64,000 nt of DNA, taken from the NCBI GenBank assembly GCA_017429945.1, contig JAFRNY010000036.1, forward strand, positions 1 through 64,000, in the 5' to 3' direction. The position numbers and the translations under genes were made by a program. Every line of letters begins with the position of its first letter. The stretch's first letter is position 1. Positions 61,501-64,000 of the stretch are shown one piece after another. The stretch is from Bacteroidaceae bacterium. GTDB lineage: Bacteria > Bacteroidota > Bacteroidia > Bacteroidales > Bacteroidaceae. The notes under the pieces are model-generated. The model worked only from the letters and a program-made list of their open reading frames with translations. It had not been told where the DNA came from and ran no database searches.

Positions 61501-61799
61501 CTACCTACGACGAAAGTGCCTACATCGTCACGAGCGAAGACAACGGCGGCGTCGACACTCAATATGCCCGCATCGATGGCGGCACCTCCGCCCCCGGTTA
61601 TTTCACCCGCGAGGGTGCTCCCATGCACGGCGATGTCAACGGCGACGGCGTCGTCACCATAGCCGACGTCACCTCCCTCGTCAACATCATCCTCGGCAAG
61701 AGTCCCGCACCCGCCACCGGCGTGGCCGACGTCAACACCGACGGCTCCGTCACCATCGCCGACGTCACAGCACTGGTGAATAAGATACTGGGCAAGTGA
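55584..61799 (+). CDS. Giant BspA-like surface protein with DUF285 blocks, LRR and dockerin
   Basis: This 2071-residue protein has a signal peptide (about 1-30). An N-terminal beta-region (about 30-180) is followed by DUF285-type repeats (LTSLNVSSFNTANVTDMTAMF, about 250-560). Next is a mixed zone (about 610-1340) of BspA-type leucine-rich repeats (SITLPATITSIDNFAFDGC) with three EF-hand-like loops: DANGDGEVSEAEA, DTNGDGELGAEEA and DSNGDGELTLDEA. Two more DUF285 blocks (about 1490-1675 and 1790-1945) come next, each ending in IDGGTSAPGYF. The last 58 residues are a dockerin-like pair of calcium loops (GDVNGDGVVTIADVTSLVNIILG and DVNTDGSVTIADVTALVNKIL). No type IX sorting domain is seen. BspA-like proteins in related species mediate binding to host proteins and other bacteria; the ligand here is unknown. 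Confidence 0.9.
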   Translation: MKTKNFFPQRLLLLVCTLLALVGASEMRAAVSISSSQTFKLHCARGYIYFDGTNLAGTSNASNASTFALIAHTKTLNSGVYYLYDVTKDQIVCHTENPNTTNQYGNYSRESKTDLTYPVYGVFYLDETGNSSYPYMIKDSRNNYLNLDSQNKAGFNKWATSDEGNRFAIEYVGTFNSSTAFYQTATTMLDNFFTYAELSSDQTTLTFRYDNERGTHEGTTTFSLNTGTNDPGWYEYRESITNVLFNPSFSAVKPTSTYRWFSGMSNLTSIQGDFITSEVTNMRSMFYGCSKLTSLNLTGYNTAKVTNMSYMFQNCSSLTSLNVSSFNTANVTDMTAMFDNCSSLTSLDVSGFNTSNCKSLYQMFGGCSKLTSLNVSNFNTGKVTDMRSTFSGCSALTNVDVSGFNTANVTMMAHMFNNCSSLTALDVSGFNTEKVVSMNNMFTNCRNLTALDVSGFNTAKVKNMSYMFDNCSKLTSLDVSKFNTALVTDMHNMFCYCSKVPNLDVSRFNTANVTNMSYMFRGCYLLKLLNVTSFNTALVTNMDYMFANCDSLKTIYASDAWTTEAVTSSNYMFTMSRKLVGGAGTTYNETNPTDATYAHIDGGTANPGYFTVPRNITFADANVKALLTTDYIGIDANGDGEVSEAEAASATADQIQDAFRQDATRAATITSFDEFQYFTGLTEIRNSTFSYCTALKSITLPATITSIDNFAFDGCAALENIVLNEGLTTIGRNAFEDYTGIVTLPSTVTNIDFKAFYNCAGLKVSWTTPPDYNNLLESQQFGPNNADPKKPLYVPIGSYDAYHVAGWWRFDVREYGIIHFADAKVKAICVSKWDTNGDGELGAEEAEVVQSWDFYSVFQENTDITSFDELKYFIGMTYIPESAFNTCTNLSSITLPRTITEVKGWALFGCTSLTSIDIPEGVKAIGQSAFYGCSSLTEIGLYYGLETIGEEAFTKTALERFTIPGSVTNMDDAFQAQTTVIPQYVTAPWWEPIAITENTFPKRAQATLFVPEGKEEVYRSAPYWQDFGTIVSKIEFNDPAVKAICIANFDSNGDGELTLDEAAAVTTLGTAFKGNTEIQSFNELQYFTGLDDGSEWHNHILTGEAFQGCTNLVAVTLPPNITRIYNRAFEGCSSLQYVYGMPDAVTLLGDATFSGCTSLQSLNLPTSIRMINYRLFYGCSSLRSVTIPEGVTYYGDEAFAGCTALTQVTVKNPTPATGSNINGDPFPTRANINLIVPPHTLEAYSTTDYWKDFKNFKELEPDWLQYTDENGDIYQYEPGYSAQLYRYADKNGRTTFVMPESITVDGVVYPVTAIAGLHSSYLQSLTIPASVTALKDNAFSCTPVPGSGFSLQDIYMRSSQPPTAGSQTDWITSIVSFNHLMQAQYPNDPSKQVSLKNITLHVPAGSLAAYQAATFWKEFTVVEYSVPATEAYALLSTDGKTLTFYYDCEKANRQGTAYALNSGNSVPEWAKGGVQSNIETAVFDPSFSNARPTSTAYWFHQMGKLTAINGMENLNTSEVTRMNNMFYNLQKLETLDLTHFNTAKVTSMSYMFETCSKLTSLDLSSFNTENVTLMDRMFESCNSLSSLDLSNFNTENVKDMLSMFSGCSSLTSLDLSSFNTANVIDMRYMFTNCQGLKVIDLSSFNTAKVKYTYKMFRNCSNLTTIYAGSGWTMDAVDTSKANNYDEMFFDDAKLIGHAGTAYDSNEYTAADYHDIVKARIDGGTSAPGYFSLKPYAHLSADGKTLTFYNDGKSKEKVGHIYDVLKYGYSGWYADGSAANITDVVFDPSFADARPTTTAFWFYNMPYLTTITGLEYLNTSEVTTMRAMFYNCQNLTSLNLSSFNTDNVTNMSYMFASCYNLRSLDLSSFNTDNVTNMQSMFASCADLRSLDLSRFNTAQVTNMSNMFLFCSSLTSLDISSFNTAAVKNMTQMFGGCSELTTIYAGDGWTTAALESDGKQRLFLYDTKLVGGAGTTYDESAYIVTSEDNGGVDTQYARIDGGTSAPGYFTREGAPMHGDVNGDGVVTIADVTSLVNIILGKSPAPATGVADVNTDGSVTIADVTALVNKILGK

Positions 61800-61848
61800 G
61801 CCTAAAAATTAGAAAATTAGAGATTTAGAGAATTAGAAGATTAGAAGA

Positions 61849-61888
61849 TTAGAGCGCTCGACCTTTCTTGAAGAGTCGAGCGCTCTAA
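61849..61888 (+). terminator. Hairpin terminator after the BspA-like gene
   Basis: TTAGAGCGCTCGAC pairs perfectly with GTCGAGCGCTCTAA around a 12-nt loop, about 50 bp past the stop codon. It is part of a dispersed element also found inside the inverted repeats at 47.5 kb. Confidence 0.75.
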
Positions 61889-61950
61889 TTCTTGATAAAA
61901 ACACAGCCGAAACTTGAATCACAGATATTATTCTTTCACACGCTCGAGCT

Positions 61951-61986
61951 TTCTTCAGGCGTGAAGCGTCGCAAAGCGCCGAGCGG
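61951..61986 (-). repeat. 36-bp dispersed repeat, copy 1
   Basis: On the minus strand it reads CCGCTCGGCGCTTTGCGACG and continues TTCACGCCTGAAGAA. Copies 2 and 3 differ by one base each. Confidence 0.9.
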
Positions 61987-62237
61987 CTCGCTTGAAACTT
62001 CAAGAATTCAAGACACGAATTCAAGACATAAATTCTCCACGAACCCTATCCATGATAAATTAATGCCCCCATTCTTCAAGTGTGAAGCGTCCTTAGGGAC
62101 GAGCGTATGGCCATTATATGTGAAAAGAAAAACCGTAAAATCCGTATAATCCGTAGTTGTAATAAACACCTGTGAACCGTAGTTTAAATAAACATCTGTG
62201 CTATCCGCGTTCGAAAAAATTATGTCCATTACGCCAA

Positions 62238-62293
62238 TTCTTCAAGCGTGAAGCGAGCCGCTCGGCGCTTTGCGACGCTTCACGCTTGAAGAA
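62238..62293 (+). repeat. 36-bp dispersed repeat, copy 2, within an 18-bp inverted repeat
   Basis: Copy 2 spans 62258-62293. Its end TTCACGCTTGAAGAA is mirrored upstream: TTCTTCAAGCGTGAAGCG (62238-62255) pairs perfectly with 62276-62293 across 20 nt. Confidence 0.9.
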
Positions 62294-62429
62294 GTTCGAG
62301 CGCGTTACCATAAACATATCTGTTATCTGTGAGACTGGTCACACTGAAATACGACAAATAGTCATTTTGAGCATTGGAATGACTAAAATAATCAAATATC
62401 TTATGCTTTTTCGTCAAAACTCTTGCACA

Positions 62430-62514
62430 AAATCTCAAAAAGGTGTATGTCTGCATTGTCAAAAATCTCAAAAAGGTGTAAGATATGAAAGATCAGAAAT
62501 CTCAGAAAGGTGCG
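62430..62514. repeat. Three direct repeats AAATCTCAAAAAGGTGTA, 33-34 bp apart
   Basis: Starts at 62430, 62463 and 62497. The third copy has two or three changes and lies within the start of the ATPase remnant. The even spacing resembles iterons. Confidence 0.75.
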
Positions 62515-62589
62515 GATGACATCATTTTTAAGCGTAAACTATATCAGCAACTCCTGAGAATGGTATCACCTATCTTCCGCTTTACATGA
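62485..62589 (+). pseudogene. Remnant of an AAA ATPase N-terminus
   Basis: The 34-residue frame contains ADDIIFKRKLYQQLL, very like the first residues of Bacteroidetes AAA/DUF4143-type ATPases (IIFKRKxYxxLLEWK). The following Walker region is missing; about 60 bp later a reading frame gives VFEFAKTEIFARFFG without a P-loop. It looks like a decayed gene. The assignment rests on one short motif. The rest of 61800-62742 holds repeats only. Confidence 0.35.
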
Positions 62590-62742
62590 CACCTTTATTG
62601 TAAGTTGGAAAAAACGTGTTCGAGTTCGCCAAGACGGAAATATTTGCCCGTTTCTTTGGCCATGTCAAAGATATTTGCGTAATTTGCGCTTCATAAAACA
62701 TGAAATCACTCATGAGGAACCAACGATTAATAGCCAAGCATT

Positions 62743-63624
62743 ATGAATGAAGATTTTGCAATACAACTCTTTGAGGGAAAGAAAGTGCGTTTCGTGTGGA
62801 ACGAAGAGCAAGAAAAGTACTATTTCGCTGTCGTAGATATAGTGCAAGTGTTAACCAACAGCGCCGACTATCAGACCGCACGCAAGTATTGGAAAGTACT
62901 GAAAGGTAGGCTCTTAAAAGAAGGTAATGAAACGGTAACAAATTGTTACCAGTTGAAACTTCCTGCTGCCGATGGTAAAAAACGACTGACAGACGTAGCT
63001 GATCTGGAACAAATCTTCCGTATCATACAATCTATTCCATCTAAAAAAGCTGAACCGGTAAAGAGATGGCTGGCCGAAGTGGGAGCCAATCGCATTGACC
63101 AGATGATTGACCCGGAGTTGACCTTTCAGATGGCCGTCGAGGACTACCGCCGGCAGGGCTACAGCGACCGTTGGATAAACGAGCGTATGCGCTCCATTGA
63201 GATGCGCAAGGAACTTACGGACGAGTGGCATCGCTCTGGCATACATGAGCCGAAGGACTTTGCAATCCTCACCAATGTCCTAACCAAGGCGTGGAGTGGT
63301 ATGACTACTGGTGAGTACAAACGACACAAGGGGCTCACGAAAGAGAACCTGCGCGATAACATGACAAACGTCGAACTGGCACTTAATACCCTTGCAGAAG
63401 TTGCGACAACAGAAATAGCACGCCAGCGCCAGACGCAAGGTATGAAGGAAAGCAGGCAGGCGGCACAAGCAGGCGGACAGATTGCGAAAAATACCCGCGA
63501 TGATTTAGAACGTCAGCTGGGACGCACCGTAATATCGTCTGAGCGGGCGTCGGACTACATCAGGCCCATTGAAGGCCATGAGACCGAAACCCTCCCTATA
63601 ACTGACAATCCAGATCTTTCTTAA
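62743..63624 (+). CDS. BRO-N / DinD-like protein
   Basis: This 293-residue protein has an N-terminal BRO domain (about 5-110): FEGKKVRFVWNEEQEKYYFAVVDIVQVLTNSADYQTARKYWKVLK. The rest resembles E. coli DinD (DNA-damage-inducible protein D): EVGANRIDQMIDPELTFQMAVEDYRRQGYSDRWINERM and AWSGMTTGEYKRHKGLTKENLRDNMTNVELALNTLAEVATTEIA. DinD modulates RecA in E. coli; the role in Bacteroidetes is unknown. It sits amid repeats, next to an ATPase remnant, with lower GC than the core genes, which suggests acquisition. I found no clear promoter or SOS box upstream. Confidence 0.88.
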   Translation: MNEDFAIQLFEGKKVRFVWNEEQEKYYFAVVDIVQVLTNSADYQTARKYWKVLKGRLLKEGNETVTNCYQLKLPAADGKKRLTDVADLEQIFRIIQSIPSKKAEPVKRWLAEVGANRIDQMIDPELTFQMAVEDYRRQGYSDRWINERMRSIEMRKELTDEWHRSGIHEPKDFAILTNVLTKAWSGMTTGEYKRHKGLTKENLRDNMTNVELALNTLAEVATTEIARQRQTQGMKESRQAAQAGGQIAKNTRDDLERQLGRTVISSERASDYIRPIEGHETETLPITDNPDLS

Positions 63625-63658
63625 ACACAAATTTCCATAAATTACTCATTAATTCATT

Positions 63659-63867
63659 CAAGTTTCGCAAGTACTCAACTTGTTAGGTTGTAAGGTTGTA
63701 AGGTTATGAGGTTGTAAGGTTGTTAGGTTGTAAGGTTGTAAGGTTATGAGGTTATGAGGTAAAATATGTTTCGTCCGTCATTTTGGTAGATATTCTCACC
63801 TTAAAACCCAAAAGCGAAGCGACCTGCTAACCTAATAACCTTACAAAACTGAAGCTTGCGAAAGTTG
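63659..63867. repeat. Octamer array GTTGTAAG bounded by inverted repeats
   Basis: CAAGTTTCGCAAG (63659-63671) and CTTGCGAAAGTTG (63855-63867) are inverse with one mismatch. Between them, nine or ten 8-bp units (GTTGTAAG, GTTATGAG, GTTGTTAG) run from 63680 to 63758. Words of the inverse sense (CCTAATAACCTTACAA) lie near the right arm. Confidence 0.9.
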
Positions 63868-63883
63868 AGTGAAATCTTTCTCC

Positions 63884-63919
63884 CCGCTCGGCGCTTTGCG
63901 ACGCTTCACACCTGAAGAA
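63884..63919 (+). repeat. 36-bp dispersed repeat, copy 3
   Basis: CCGCTCGGCGCTTTGCGACG followed by TTCACACCTGAAGAA, one base different from copy 1. Confidence 0.9.
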
Positions 63920-63973
63920 TTAGTGAAAAGCGATTTTTCTCTTTTATTTTTTTCTCATTCAAATAATATTCCC

Positions 63974-63981
63974 TATCTTTG
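63974..63981 (+). promoter_or_regulatory. -7 promoter box pointing out of the window
   Basis: TATCTTTG followed by CAGC, preceded by an AT-rich tract. It presumably serves a gene beginning just beyond position 64000. Confidence 0.7.
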
Positions 63982-64000
63982 CAGCAGAATCACAAGTAAC

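Noticed and set aside
63680..63758. CRISPR or origin iterons
   Set aside because: The 8-bp units are head to tail without spacers and without a replication gene nearby; a microsatellite fits better.

Overview
The window comes from a GC-rich member of the Bacteroidales, most like Prevotella or a close relative. Four things point there. Many transcription starts carry the Bacteroidetes -7 box TAnnTTTG (usually TACCTTTG or TATCTTTG) instead of a sigma70 -10 box. The type IX secretion translocon protein SprA is present next to ruvA. Secreted enzymes end in degenerate type IX C-terminal sorting domains. A giant BspA-like surface protein is present. I see no tRNA, rRNA, CRISPR array, prophage or complete insertion sequence.

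Layout. 0.4-12.7 kb is a secreted carbohydrate block: GH51 arabinofuranosidase, PL11 rhamnogalacturonan lyase, a DUF2461 protein, an orphan lipoprotein, a Cthe_2159-like beta-helix protein with an Ig-domain partner, and a GH27 alpha-galactosidase. With the double-CE12 acetylesterase at 27.9-29.6 kb, these would deacetylate and cut rhamnogalacturonan I and trim its arabinan and galactan side chains. 12.9-27.7 kb is metabolic and housekeeping: purN, a membrane phosphoesterase, glycerate kinase, an MGMT-like protein, an alkaline-phosphatase-superfamily protein, two coupled DUF3857/transglutaminase-like proteins (one catalytically dead), etfB-etfA-acyl-CoA dehydrogenase, and a HerA-like ATPase. 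29.8-45.1 kb holds ruvA, sprA, purB, a pseudouridine synthase with an RGG-like tail, asnS and cca. 45.2-47.4 kb holds umuD and umuC, transcribed divergently. 49-54 kb has an AAA ATPase and the rplM-rpsI-rpsB-tsf translation cluster. 54.2-64 kb is accessory: a zeta-toxin-like pair, the BspA-like protein, a repeat-rich kilobase with an ATPase remnant, and a BRO/DinD-like protein.

The most striking signal is a layer of small dispersed repeats. A 35-45 bp GC-rich, hairpin-bearing REP-like element occurs at least six times. Copies lie in frame inside acyl-CoA dehydrogenase, inside the CE12 esterase (as a 96-bp inverted pair), and just after the SprA signal peptide. A different AT-rich inverted element sits in frame inside the essential cca gene. 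Spacers carry 8-9 bp tandem arrays, telomere-like CCCTAAA arrays, three concentric inverted repeats, and three copies of a 36-bp unit near the right end. No transposase is visible, so any mobilising activity must lie elsewhere. All calls come from reading the sequence; no database search was possible.
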